From Ligustrum vulgare (Eukaryota; Streptophyta; Magnoliopsida; Lamiales; Oleaceae): DNA of 64,000 nucleotides. Under the pieces are notes generated by a model. It ran no database searches. It was not told the DNA's origin and saw nothing but the letters and a program-made list of their open reading frames with translations. Position numbers and translations under genes: made by a program. The stretch's first letter is position 1. Each line of letters begins with the position of its first letter. The stretch lies in assembly GCA_963555705.1 (NCBI GenBank), contig OY743181.1, positions 25,610,513 to 25,674,512 of the forward strand, written 5' to 3'. Positions 25,385-37,037 of this stretch are shown here, piece by piece.

Positions 25385-25907
25385 TGAGAGCTACAAGGTC
25401 ATTATAGGGTATAGGTTTCACCTCGTGGCTGTTTTTTCCAAAAATTCCAGTTTCATAAGGCAAGAGTTAGGAACAGATTCGAGGCATCAAACGAAGTCGA
25501 ACCTTGGTTTCTTGGTACCGTTTCAAATAACTTATGGAGTAGTTTAATGTGTAATTTATGGTGCAAGAAATGGATAACCGAAGAAGAAGTTATGATCTTC
25601 CAAAGTTGGTCGTTCAAAACAGTTTTCGGTTTAATAGTTTTTAATGTCTTAAATTAAAAAATTCACCGAGAACTATCTGTTGGTCGGAATGATAAACCGT
25701 TTTCATATTTTCGAAGTTCACTCCGAGAACTTGCTTGTACATATATGATATGTAATCAAATGGGATCAGGAGTGTTAAAAAAGTCTTGAGAAAATGGGCA
25801 CTTAAATACGTTTTTTACGTAACTTTTCTTTTTTTAATATTTTTGTTTCTCTTTCGTTAAAGCACGTTTTTCTTTCTTTTCATTCCAAAATCATTACATA
25901 AATTCTA
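25385..25907 (+). repeat. Fragment related to the LTR at 30314-30917
   Basis: The stretch gggtataggtttcacctcgt... to about 25860 matches 30415-30840 in the same orientation. It is followed by ctttcttttcattccaaaatc, which is the reverse complement of the LTR's own first ~100 bp, so it is a rearranged LTR piece. Confidence 0.7.
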
Positions 25908-26087
25908 AAATACTTTTTGACATAATCCTAAAATTGATAAACAATTCTGGATGTAAATAAGTAATAATAAATATTGAATATCAATACGTTGAATTCATAA
26001 AAAGGTTCTGCTCATCATGTATCGATATACATTAACCAGTATTGTTTTCTTGTTCTTACTTATGTGACGTTTGATTTACTGAAGTTA

Positions 26088-27989
26088 ATTATTTTTAACT
26101 TATTTAAGTTGACATTTTCTATTTTTCTACAAGTTCGTAATTTAAGTGAATTAAATTTATTTACTAAATACGTGTATTTAGTAATTTATTAAGTTTAATC
26201 AAATTACATGATAATTTTTTGGACTTGTAATTACATTTATCTCCTTATTTCTTGGTATAATTATCACGTTTAGGTGATAATATTTGGAGATAAATTGTGA
26301 CACTTATCTTTTATGATAAAGATCAAGAATTGTGATAATGTTTTATTTGACCTAAAAATCCATCTCCTATATGTTTGTGATAATGATTTAATATTTGGAG
26401 ATAATGTTTGTCACTTATTATTTTTGATAAGTATTGTGATAATAGTATTCTTGGGCTATAATTCTATCATTTATCACTCTTGATAAGGACTCAAGATAAA
26501 GAATATCTTGATTGGCCGAAAATTTTGGTCCAATTCTTGATGTCCAAGTTTTTGTTTATCACTTATGGTAAGATCCTTTGTTCCATAAACAACTTTGATT
26601 ATCTTACCTCATCTTCACTTATGGTAAGATTCTTTAATTTATGATTATCTTATCTTATCTATAATTATCCTTGATTTAATTGCAGGTTAGGGATGACAAA
26701 AAAATTCAAAGGATTCGAAACAACTAGCCCCGAAATTTACCCACCCCATCGGGTCTGCGGGGCTGATTTTCCGCCCCACAGAGTATTCGGGGCGGGTTCG
26801 GGGTGGACCGACCCGCCCCGTGACCTGATTTTTTTTGTTTAAAAAAATTGGAATGAGAAACTAATAATAAATTTAATGAGGTCCAGAAGAATTGAAATTT
26901 GGTGGGATTTAGGGGTATGAGAATACATAACCACTATACCATTATGTTGTTTATTGATTTTTTTCCTTCAAATATATACATATTATTTTTAAAGTTCAAA
27001 TCCTCTAACTAGTTTGATGCCTAAGTTTTCACCTAAAATTTCATTACCAATTTTGAAGAAAAAAATTATAATTTTCGGCTCATTGGCGGGGCAAGTAGGT
27101 CGCCCTGACCCGCCCCGCGAATAGTCGTGGGTCGAGTCGGGGCGGGGCGAGGTAAAGAGGTTTCGGGTTTGGGGAGGGGCGACCCTGACCCGTCCCAAAC
27201 CCAACCCATTGCCATCCATATTGCAGGTAATAGAAATTTTGTACAACTAGGATTCTTGATGGACAAGTAATCCGATTGCACTTAAATAAGGGAGACTGGG
27301 ACAGTTTTCCTTAAGAAGTCTTGAAGCCGAAAAATTTGGGTGGTGCTAAAAAAAAATACTCGACTTCTTCATTGGGTGACTTCATCTTGTGCACGAATAA
27401 TCTAGAGACATAGAGCTTATTCTTTCATGCCAAAAATCGATTTGTAAATCGTGTTTTTGTCAATCACTACGAGAAGAAAAGACTTTCAGCTAGAAGATCA
27501 AACGGGAGGTTTGGATCAAGATCGAACGGGAGTTCGAGTTTGCTAAAGATCGTTGCAGTGTCAAAGAAAGCTATTGAAGAGTGGTGGGACGCCAGCTCAT
27601 ATTACACGCCATAGAAGAATCAGGGAGTGCTTTATTTCTTGGGTGTTTGATAGATTTATGCATAAATTTATCATGTAACTTAGATTGAACTGTATAATCG
27701 CTTTCCTTATTAGTGATTGATTTTTGTCCGCAGGGTGCAGGAACGTAGGTTTTCCCTATTAGGGTTTTTCCCACGTTAAGCTCAAACATTGTGTTCTTAT
27801 CTCTTTACAATTCTGCATATTTTATTTAGACTGTTTACGTTCTATAAACTAGACGAATCTGGAATATAAGGATTTATTAGGATCTACGCTAAAACAAAAT
27901 TTCACATGTTCTGTTAATACTCAACTGTCTGGATCAATCTGTGATAGTCTGTTCGTTTAAACATCAAATTTAGACAACTTTAAATTTTC
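26088..27989. mobile_element. Unidentified insertion in the inverted repeat, itself holding a hAT MITE
   Basis: Non-coding. Its ends (ttatttttaacttatttaag and ctttaaattttcaataat) may be weak inverted repeats. The part at 27640-27830 (ggtgcaggaacgtaggttttccc, ctcaaacattgtgttctta) resembles the 3' part of a copia LTR, so a solo copia LTR is possible. The family is unresolved. Confidence 0.4.
26688..27220. mobile_element. Non-autonomous hAT element
   Basis: 533 bp with ends TAGGGATGAC and TTGCCATCCATA, flanked by an exact 8-bp duplication TTGCAGGT (26680-26687 and 27221-27228). The ends are rich in gggg/cccc motifs (cgccccg, ggggcgggt), arranged as subterminal inverted repeats. No transposase is encoded. 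It belongs to the same general type as 20941-21553 but has a different sequence. Confidence 0.92.
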
Positions 27990-29124
27990 AATAATAATAT
28001 GACATCTACTTGCTAAAATATATAGTACATGATTATATGAATTTGACGCCACTTGAATATTATCTTGATCTTAAATATGTAAAATTAATTTGTCTATATG
28101 TAACTCCTGAACGTATAAACTTGTCTTGATTTAACTTGGCTTAGCTTGGCTAGACATGTACTTGATTGCCTGATCTTAAATGCTACTTCGTGATATGTGT
28201 TCATTATGCATTTCATTAAAAGGGATTTCATGTTTTTGCTTAAGCATTGTATTGAAAGGAATTTCTTAATATTACGGTCACTCTATCCCGTTTGTCTTGA
28301 TATACGTGCCACTGAGTCCGACAACTGGATCACGATATGGTTATGCTTGTTAATAAATTTCAGGGATCTCGATTCCCTGTTTGAAACCTATGGTATAGAA
28401 ACCACGCTTGTAAAAGAACTCGTGGAATAAACTCCACGCTTAAACTCGAGTTTAAATTCCCTACTTGTGCGCGCTCGGGATAGTAGTTGATTTGTAATAT
28501 GGGCCTCATCGTACTCTTTTGAAAATTATGCATTGACATTAGTCTTGAATATCTTGACTAGAATATGTGAATTTCACTTGACTTGACTGAATATAACTTG
28601 AAATACATATAACTTAAAATGATTTGACTTGAACTTGACTTGGGACTTGACTTGACTTAAGAATATAACTTGTCTACGTGAAATAGCACATGTGCGCTAT
28701 ACTTTACTCACTGGGTAAGTGTATGCTCATTCCATGACATATCTAATATTTCAGGTAATAATATAAATGAAAAAGAAATTGATGCGGATCTTCGGATGGC
28801 GAGAAAGATAGTGTTGCGCTACGTGACGACCTGTGAGTCGTGGATTCCCTAAGGTTTTGTGTTTGAACTGTCAAACTTGCTATTTTATTATTGTTACTGT
28901 TTATCTGAAAAAATTTAAAGCCAAGATCTTATATTAAAAGTTTTATCGTCGCTTTTAAAATTATTGGATTTTCTTTTAAAAATAAAGTGATTTTGAAATC
29001 TCAGTCAAGTTACGTCGTTCACGTCGTTGACTTATGAAAAGAAAAATAAGAATATTTCCGTAATATGTTTTATGCGCCATGTGTTGGCATCGAATTTGAA
29101 AATAAATGAAAAATCTGGTCGTGC

Positions 29125-30313
29125 GTCACGAGGTGGTTTCAAAGCGAAGGTTGTAGATTCTATAGACTAGCGCACATATCTGTCTAGTCGTCATCTGAAG
29201 CTCCGCTAATCAAGTAAGTAAATACTCATTATACTTGATTTATATGAAACCACTTGAATTATAGATTGATAATTGATTTGTGAGTATTCATCAAAGATAT
29301 TTGAAATGGTAGTTCAACTTAGAAAATTTAAAGTCCATAAATAAATTATAATTGGCTATTTTGATATGGATCTGTTGTTTGAACAGCCGGTGATACGGGC
29401 CTACAACACATCACGATCTAGATTTGTCATTTATCTTGGATATATGAATATTTGGCCTATTTATCAAATTGTATTACTTTGGCTGGCATACTATAAAAGA
29501 TACTTTTCAAAAAGCAAGATTTTTAATTTGAGAAATTTCACATACCTAAAGTTTGTTTTACGAACATGTACATAAAGTACTTCACTCTTTTTGGCAAAGT
29601 ACCTATTTATTTGAATAAAATGACTTTAAACCAATCTAATATATGTGCTTTGTCTTTATTATTTTCAAGAGAATAATGATTGACATGTTTGAATAATGAT
29701 TGGGATATGTGACTAGCTTCTAAATATTAGCTTTATAGAAATACTCAAACCACTATTTTGGTGTTATATCTCGAGAACCTAAGGTATCAGCCATTAAGTT
29801 CAGACATTCTAGATAGAGGTCATCCTTCTCTTGAGTCTTTCATCTTGTCATTTGATCTATCTTAGAATACCTTGAGTTGAAAATTAAATGATTGAAGATC
29901 AAAACTTGATAATACCATTCCTTATTGCATCAAAATACGTAGCAGAAGCATAAAAATGTTGAAAGTTCACTTTCTAATAGTGCCATTCTTTATAAAATCA
30001 GAGTACGCAGCGGAAAACGTGAGCATGTTATAAGTTTCCTTTCCTATTTCCTAAAAAAAAAAACTATTCGAAGTTTAAACTTGTTTAGTATTCCTTGTGG
30101 AAGTCATGAGTTCAAAATGTCATTTTCAAAAGATTATATTCGATTATTTTAGAGTTGAACTTGTTTTCTCTTGCGCAAAATATTTTAAAAGTATTGATCT
30201 CCATATCTTATTTGACATCTTAAAAATATACTTCGTCATTGACCAAGTATATAAGAACTAAAATACCCCGTTCGATTAATTTCGAGGACGAAATTCTTTT
30301 AAGTGGGAAAGAT
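29125..30313 (+). mobile_element. Non-coding internal part of a gypsy-like element
   Basis: No gag or pol is visible. The end (30270-30313) has the typical 3' end of plant Tekay-like elements: atttcgaggacgaaattctt followed by a purine tract aagtgggaaaga just before the LTR. It looks like the 3' part of a non-autonomous (LARD-like) element or a heavily deleted one. Confidence 0.55.
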
Positions 30314-30917
30314 TGTAACGATCCGAAAACTATGACATCATTTATATCCATTATGACGTGATAAAAGTATTTTAGAATTTATGTAATGATTATAGAATGA
30401 AACGAAAGAAAGACTTATGGGGTATAGGTGCCACCTCGTGGCTGTTTTTTCCAAAAATTCCAGTTTCATGAGGTAACATTTAGACACGGATTCGAGGCAT
30501 TAAACGAAGTCAAAATCTTGGTTTCTGGGTACCGTTTTGAAGAAATCATGGAGTACTTTAATGTGTAATTTACGGCGCAAGAAGTGGATGACCGAGAAGA
30601 AGTTATGGTCTTCCAAAGTTGGTCACTCAAAACTGTTTTCGGTTTAACCGTTTTTACCGTCTTAACTTTAAAAATTTATCGAAGACTATCCGTTGGTCGG
30701 AATGACAAACTGTTTTCATATTCTCGAAGTTTACTCCGAGAACTTGCTCGTATATATATTATATGTAATCAAATGAGATCGGGGTGCTAGAAAAAGTCTT
30801 GAGAGAAGTGACACTTAAATACCTTTTTTTACGTAACTTTTCTTTATTTAATATTTCTAAATATTTTTATTACATCATAATGGATATAAATGACGTCAAA
30901 GTTTTCGGATCGTTACA
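30314..30917 (+). repeat. Gypsy-like 3' LTR with long inverted ends
   Basis: 604 bp, TGTAACGATCC...GGATCGTTACA. The first and last ~57 bp are inverted copies of each other with about five mismatches by my reading, far longer than the few bases usual for LTRs. It follows a purine tract directly, which supports the LTR call. A fragment of it recurs at 25385-25860. Confidence 0.7.
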
Positions 30918-31202
30918 CCATCCACCACTCCTTGCCCATTAGTATTATTATTATCATCATCATTATTATTATAATAATATTTTTATTATTTTTTTATTAG
31001 GTTACACAAAAGGAAAACAAAGACCATTGACTTGCTTGACTCTCGCCCATGACTCTCCCTTTGAAAACCTAGAATCCAACTCCATCGTCGCCTCTCAAGT
31101 AGAGTGTCTTCTCCTCTCCACTCTATATTAAACATACCCTTTCATACTACCCATTACACTAAAAACGTCACCTCTCAAGAAGATAAAATCACCCCAATTG
31201 GA
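30918..31202. other. Non-coding stretch with ATT repeats
   Basis: Starts with a short ATT-rich simple repeat (about 30948-31000) and then less AT-rich sequence with ctctatatta, which could be an old promoter or leader. I cannot assign a gene. Confidence 0.35.
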
Positions 31203-31495
31203 ATGGAACCGTAGCAAAAACAACTGAAAAAAATTCCCCCGTATTCTCTCCATTTTCAACGAACAATCTTGCAAATCCCTTCGGAATCTAGGTCACTCAC
31301 GTTCGATCTGCCGTGTGAAAATTTTATTCTGCACAAATCAGGGCCATTTGAAATGAATAGTAGCAAAAACATTCGAAAAAAAATTCCCCCACACTCTATC
31401 CGCTGTTGCCGAACAATCTTCCAAATCCTTTTGGAATGGAGGTCTCCCACGTTCTATTTACCGTGTGGCAATTTTATTCCTCACTAATCAGATTG
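31203..31495. repeat. Degenerate 150-bp tandem duplication
   Basis: Two units (31203-31345 and 31353-31495) share landmarks tagcaaaaaca, aaattccccc, cgaacaatctt, cacgttc and ccgtgtg in the same order. They differ at many bases, so the duplication is old. It creates mirror reading frames on both strands that I do not regard as genes. Confidence 0.75.
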
Positions 31496-33725
31496 TGCAC
31501 CTGGTTTAATTTTCAAATTTAACTATTATAATTAGGCTTAGGAAACTCCTTACTGATTGGATAATGTTGTGAGTCATAATAAAGCACCGTTGGTTGTTGA
31601 CGCTGGGCAGAATAGTGATTATTCTGCAAGTTGGAATCAATAGACAATAGCAGAGAAAAAATGCGGGAGAATAACACCAAGAATCGAGAATATCTTTATT
31701 ATTCTAGAGAATGATAATTATTGGGATTTTGCCAAAAAATAGCAAAATCCTATTATTCAGGCCAAAAGAAGTATGTAATGATAGAAATAAGATCCCAAAA
31801 ATTTGGCTTAAATTTAGACGTAATCTCTGTTAAAAAGGAAACCGAAATATTACTAAAAATGGCAAAAAAAAAACTTAAATTGACGATTCGAAAGGGAAAA
31901 CAATTGAAATTGATCTTGAAATTGATGCACACCAAGTGTAGCTAGGTGACCACGATGTGCGCACTGAAAAGACCTTTCCAGATTGGGGGTCATGGGCGTG
32001 ATTCACACAATCATAGCCAAAGTTATGACCCAAAAACCAAAACGTGTTAAAAAATGGCCCAATTAGGAAATGTAGTCGATTACTTTCCATTCTTACGTCG
32101 ATCCGCCAACTCGTTGTACGTTAGCCCCATCAACAAGCTGTCTGACAACTCAGCTTCATTTGTCTCGGATCCTCCTTCGTTAGTTGTCCATTATAAATTC
32201 ACTATATGGTTTAATCCAAAGAGTTACTTAGTATTTTTACGGTGTTATTTTAAGATGTTTCCCATTTATTTGGTTTTGGCCTTCGATGGTTACTTTTTGT
32301 TTTGTCCATGTTATTATATTCCATCTAATTTTTCTATCAATGATGATAGTTTTGAGTATGAACATAGTTTACTTATAATCCATTTTCAATTGGACGGATT
32401 GATAGTCAGAGAGATAGATCACAAGAAGGCATCACTTCATTGTTATGGTAGGCGATTCCATTTGCTTTATAACGTCATAATATGTCTTCGTTGTCTTGTT
32501 AGTGTGATAGGACTAGATTGATTTTAGTGTAAACCTTAGATCAAAACATTAAAATGGAAATACAACTTTTATAAAACCAAGAGTGTGTTAAAACTATGAG
32601 CAGTCACTAAAATTTTATATTTTGACCACTTTTGTTTAAAACTAAACATTATAAATCTATGAACAGGCACTAAACTTTTACAGAGAAATCACTTTTGTTA
32701 AACTTAAATCAGAATATACAAAATTTTCTACAACTTTTTGTGTAATTTCTATTTTTGTTGTTTAAGCTTACAATTTTTGCTATTTTTAATAGATTTCTAT
32801 TTTTTGCATAGTTGTTCCATTGGTGTCATGGAATACTTGCAATCAGATGTACTTAAGTCTCGTCTTCTTATTTTTCCCGATGGGGGCTAAAATGACATTA
32901 GCATTGTCACCAATGTCTGCCTCCGTATCTTCCGCATGAGGGATCATCACGGGTGAGAAGAAAACAGGGCGGTTGCCTGGGAGTGGATAGAAGCCACATC
33001 GGCGTCTATTGGTAAGATTTTTACATAATTGGAGTTAATTACAATGTTTCATATTGTACTATGTGTTTTGGATTTTTCATTATAATATTATCACTCTTAA
33101 TATAGTATTTTGTTTGTAAGGTTAGAGTCTTTTCTCAAACAATAAGTAATTTGCATAATCACTACATATAACATGTTTTGTTAGCTCAGGAGTGAAATTT
33201 ACTTATTGGAAAATTAATAGTTTTTAGAATAGATAATTTATTTTTTGACCAAAGTTTGAATTAAGCAATGAGTAAATGTTTTTACCATATCCAAACATGT
33301 TTAGAAAAACTTGCAGGTTTTGATTATGAAAATTGAACAAAATGATATGCTCTTTTTTATGAGGGTTAAAATGTATTCGGACCTCTCATTCACGTTCCCA
33401 ATAGGAAAAATGTCAAAAAATCAATTTTACTCGTGTTAAGAAAGATATCAAAAGTCGAATTAGTTTTAACATTAATTATGAACTTTCACCTCTTGATATA
33501 AATTTCTACTCTGCCTATTGTACTGACAACAAATGATGTGCTACATTCTCTGCGTAGATGGGAGTTGACAATCAAATTGTTAAATTGATGGTGGAATTAT
33601 CACAAATTCAAGATTATGAAATTGATGGAACAATACTAAAAAAAATTGAAATACATATCTGTATAGTTTTTATTTAATTTTTTTATTATTTTTTTTTACA
33701 CTCAACACGTCATCAAGTCCAATAA
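31496..33725. other. No recognised gene
   Basis: The longest frame (32054-32521, 155 codons) has no domain I recognise and no close neighbour. A less AT-rich patch at 32880-33010 could be an old exon remnant. I see no RNA gene. Confidence 0.4.
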
Positions 33726-33886
33726 GCCTCTGTTTGTTAAAATCTTTTTGAAAACATGTTTTTTTATGTTTTCGAGGTGAAATATGTGGTTTAAAAATTG
33801 AGAGAGAAAATATGTGTGGTTAAAAAGTGATTTGGGGAAATATGTTGTAAAAAACTTGTTTTTAAACAAGTTTGCCAAACAGAGGC
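33726..33886. mobile_element. Tourist-like MITE with perfect ends
   Basis: 161 bp with perfect terminal inverted repeats GCCTCTGTTTG/CAAACAGAGGC and a TAA duplication on both sides (33723-33725 and 33887-33889), as for PIF/Harbinger elements. Its inner sequence (atgtgtggttaaaaagtg) recurs in opposite orientation as cactttttaaccacacat at several places between 36400 and 39100 and near 47160, so it belongs to a family frequent in this window. Confidence 0.85.
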
Positions 33887-36300
33887 TAAATATCCGTAGA
33901 GGGTCGTTTAAATTTATTTATTTGTTTATATATTTATTTATTTGTCTTTTCATTTCTTTAACTCAAGCAATTTATTGGAGTTACATTTCATATTAATACA
34001 TTAATTAAATCATTTACAAGCAACTATTTGCTTGACTTTTCATTTCTTTGACTCCCCGAGTACATTTAATTCAAATCATTTCATTTCATTTAATGTTTTT
34101 TTACTTTATAAGGTAATGATATTTGGTTTTTTTTTCTACACATTCAAACCTGGTTGGTGATGCAATCAAATAAAATAGGTTTGTAAATTTATTTTAATCC
34201 TCTCTTTTTCGTGGATAATTCTTTTTCCTTATCCTTTTCGACTTTTGGTTATAACATTTTGCTTTTTGTTGCACAAAAGAACAAATGTATCATAGATCAG
34301 GTGGAGGACATGTCACATAATCCTGAGATAAAAAATTGCATATATTGTTCAACAACTTTTTATTACTACAAAGAAATTGCACAAATTATTCATCTTTTTA
34401 CATGAGACATGCAATGTACAAAATAAAGTTATTATAATCAAAATATTATATTTCCGTTTATTCAACATTTTCACATTATATACATAAATTAAAAAAAAAA
34501 CTTTCAAAAGTAGATAATTCGACAAAGACATCACGCTTCACATTCATCCTATATGTAAGATGTGCAACGCACGTGCTTACTATTAGTATAGACAAAAAAC
34601 TCATTATATATAATTTTATTTTAAATTTTATTAACATATAATTAAATATGCATTTAATTATATTCAATTAAATGCATTGCATTTGAAAATTATAAAAAAA
34701 AAAATTACGAAGTGTCTCTTGGGTTGAATTTCACTTTTGTGCATTGGAAATCTTAAGGTTGATTTTCATTTTCGTGCATCATCAATATTGCTTAATTTGT
34801 TACATTCATTTAAATATAGGACCACATATATTTAATTTGAATTACTTTATTTTATTTATGTAAATTATAATATTTTGAGGTTATTATTTATATTCATGGT
34901 AGTAAAAAAATATTTGGACAAAATTTTTTATTTATTATACATGACATAAGTTTGAAAAATTGCATCATTTAATTTAAGTTTGAGCAATTATTTAAAATAT
35001 ATTTTGTTTATAAAACTTCTGTGCATCACACGGATGAGGGCAATCACAAATTGTACAAAAAATGTATTTAAAAGGTTTTCCAAGAAATTGTGAAAATTCT
35101 AATTTATTTCTATTATCAGCATTCGTTGATCACTGACCGTATGAATGTCTTTCTCCCCCAAGAAGCCAAAAATATAGTGGATGTCTGTCTTTAAAAATCT
35201 ATCCTCACATTCAAATTTTCCATACCTCATAAAAAATCTTTGAAACTCATCAAATTTCTTTGAATTTTCTACACAAATTCCCCTTCTCTCTTTCTTAGAC
35301 CTCGTCACTATTCAAATCGACGCAGCATATAAGAGATTTTTGGGTTTCTTCAAGATTCATATCAAAATCTGCAAATCTCAAATGCAAAGATTGCAAAAGT
35401 GATGAAGATTGGAAAGATGAAAGGAACTAAAAATGGATCCTACGATCGAATTCCATTACTGGAAAGTTTAACGTTAATCAAAGAAAACTAGTAATTCTCC
35501 CGTGCGATGTACGAAAGTTATTCAAAAATATTAATTTCGATAAGTAGTTGAAAAACTTTAATTTTTATACATAATTAAAACAAATCCAAAATGCATGAAA
35601 AATAATATAATATAATATCACAATAACTAATTAAATTTAATAAATAATATAACTAATTGAAATTATAATAAGTTCTTCGAATAGTAACTCAATCTATATA
35701 TTTAAGTAATACATGATTGTTAATTTCAATATTTTTTTCGAGCTATTATTAATTTCAAAGAATATGCAAATATAGTAATTTATTTAATTGTATATTATGT
35801 TTGATGTAATATTATGAGTACATTATTAATTTTGTGGAATACATCCATATATTTTCACGATTTCTACATTCTCCCCTCGTATTTCAGTTTTCCAATTTTC
35901 ATTCAAAAATATCAATTAAAATAATTATTAATGCGTGCTTAACTTAAACCCACGAATATTTGTATTTAACCAATAAAATTATACTTTTTTACTTATAAAA
36001 TCAAATAGTCAAAAATAGTAATTACGTAAATCTAGCAATTTTCATGATATGACAATATGAAATGTTGGAGTAAAAAAATTATACTGAAAATCGTATACCA
36101 TATAACTGGATAACATTTACGCAACTATTAAAAGTAAGAATGATTTAAAAAATATATAATTCATTATTAACCATAGTATTCACATTTTTTTTCATTTACC
36201 TTTCGTATTTAACATTTTCACGAAATTTCTTGCATAAACATTAATCATAATAATTATAAATGTGCGTTTAAAATTATGTTTTTATACTTAAATCTAAATA
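33887..36300. other. AT-rich stretch without a recognised gene
   Basis: Contains short motifs typical of decayed MITEs or MULEs (gtgcaacgcacgtgc near 34562). No frame has a recognisable domain. Confidence 0.4.
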
Positions 36301-36978
36301 ATGTACTTAAATCGAAATATTATTTGTATTCAAAAAAATATTTTTTCTAGGATAGAATATAAGCTTCTGTTTTTTAATGCAATCATTATAATTTATAAAT
36401 CAATTTATAAAAACATAATTTCTCAAACTACTTTTTTACCACACACATTTTATCTTCGCCTTTTAACCACACACTTCTCTCCACTTATTCAAAACATAAT
36501 TTTTAATACTGATAGCTAAACATATGATTTATAATATTAAACTAAGAACAACGAACAAATAAAATATATCATCATACAATAATAATAATTATAATAACTC
36601 TAAAATCAACATCAGATAGAGGCATAATATGCACCACTTTAAAATATCACTTTCCTTTTGTTTAAAAAGGGGAAAAATACAACAATTCAAAAAAAAGGAA
36701 AAACAAAATAACCCAAAAATGAATTTTTTGTTCATTTGCTGACATGCAAACTACGTATTTTTGAAATAATGGGTCTCATTATTTCAAATTTATAATAGAT
36801 TATTTGAATAATAAAAGACAATTAATATATTTAAATAAAAAATTGATGCAATTTGTTTATCGTATTATAACTTTTTTTTTTCAAATTTCCATTCAAAAAC
36901 ACCAATAAAATAATAATATATAGGATAAATAATCCATAATATTAAAATAAGAAAACAAACAAATAAAATACCTCATTA

Positions 36979-37037
<59 letters not shown>

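Larger units (their letters stand above)
25908..29124 (+). repeat. Right arm of the large inverted repeat, split by an insertion
   Basis: The arm is 25908-26087 and 27990-29124. Between them lie about 1.9 kb of unrelated sequence. Removing that insertion restores continuity with the left arm (gaagttaa joined to taataatatgacatctac). Confidence 0.75.

Noticed and set aside
29366..29575. A 69-codon frame as a membrane protein
   Set aside because: Short, AT-rich and within the non-coding internal region of a gypsy-like element; hydrophobic runs are expected by chance there.
32054..32521. A 155-codon frame that could be a host gene
   Set aside because: No recognisable domain, signal or intron pattern, and it lies in non-coding context; not enough support.
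36979..37034. CRISPR-like or direct-repeat array
   Set aside because: A simple AAT microsatellite in plant DNA; no spacer structure.
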